From positions 124,001 through 188,000 of the forward strand of contig CAVSZD010000011.1 of the NCBI GenBank assembly GCA_963732355.1: DNA of 64,000 nt. The letters are read 5' to 3'. Under the pieces are notes generated by a model. The model searched no databases. It was not told the origin of the DNA and worked only from the letters and a program-made list of their open reading frames with translations. The stretch's first letter is position 1; the number at the start of each line of letters is the position of its first letter. The position numbers and the translations under genes are program-made. This document shows positions 63,991 through 64,000 of this stretch, piece by piece. The DNA comes from JADKAV01 sp963732355. GTDB lineage: Bacteria > Actinomycetota > Actinomycetes > S36-B12 > UBA10799.

Positions 63991-64000
63991 GACCTCGGGG

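Overview
The window is strongly GC-rich with GC-rich third codon positions, many GTG starts, stop-start overlaps (ATGA, GTGA, TGATG) and short intergenic gaps. Gene content points to a free-living member of the Actinomycetota: the MurT/GatD amidating pair, the GlgE maltosyltransferase pathway, and an etfAB / methyltransferase / GH57 / glycosyltransferase block in the same order as mycobacterial Rv3028c-Rv3032. The genus cannot be fixed from the sequence.

Layout. 1-8.7 kb is translation and tRNA housekeeping: gatA (cut by the window edge), gatC, ligA, a MetE-C-like protein, two tandem TRIC/UPF0126 membrane proteins, mnmA and a cysteine desulfurase. 8.7-13.9 kb holds glycogen phosphorylase in an overlapping operon with an SGNH hydrolase and an MBOAT acyltransferase. 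14.2-19.5 kb carries etfBA and, divergently, the methyltransferase / GH57 / GT4 set. 19.5-23.8 kb is a five-gene operon of unknown product: enoyl-CoA hydratase, methyltransferase, hexapeptide acyltransferase, ATP-grasp ligase and a small membrane protein. 23.9-30.5 kb is glgX-glgE-glgB. 30.6-38 kb has a DEAH helicase, murT-gatD, a thioredoxin/TPR protein, and an MFS exporter with a divergent TetR regulator.

From about 38.4 kb the character changes. An acyl-CoA mutase, a phospholipase-D-like secreted protein, a VirB4-type ATPase, a beta-lactamase-like protein and a BNR-like secreted protein each have their reading frame broken by single-base indels. No gene in the first 38 kb is broken in this way. 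Within this part lie a compact type-IV-secretion-like operon (41.7-45.4 kb) with a divergent secreted CHAP-like protein and tRNA-Lys; a solitary GroES; a cobalt/nickel ECF transporter cbiMNQO with a Fur/Nur-like operator; bcp; and tRNA-Leu. After that comes a scrapyard (50.8-53 kb) with a decayed vapBC module and other gene remains, then a run of secreted and membrane proteins to the end.

The most distinctive non-genic signal is a family of long intergenic palindromes. Five 66-bp copies (14.06, 26.0, 30.5, 38.1 and 38.26 kb) and two 78-bp copies of a related type (50.8 and 56.9 kb) share one plan: a stem containing GTTGGTT, an exactly 20-nt loop with a CGCG core, and the complementary stem. 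Several copies sit beside tandem-repeat arrays or local duplications.

Functional themes: alpha-glucan synthesis and breakdown (GlgP, GlgX, GlgE, GlgB, GH57, GT4), sulfur relay to tRNA (cysteine desulfurase to MnmA), cell-envelope modification (MurT/GatD, MBOAT/SGNH), cobalt/nickel uptake, and a cell-surface/secretion region.
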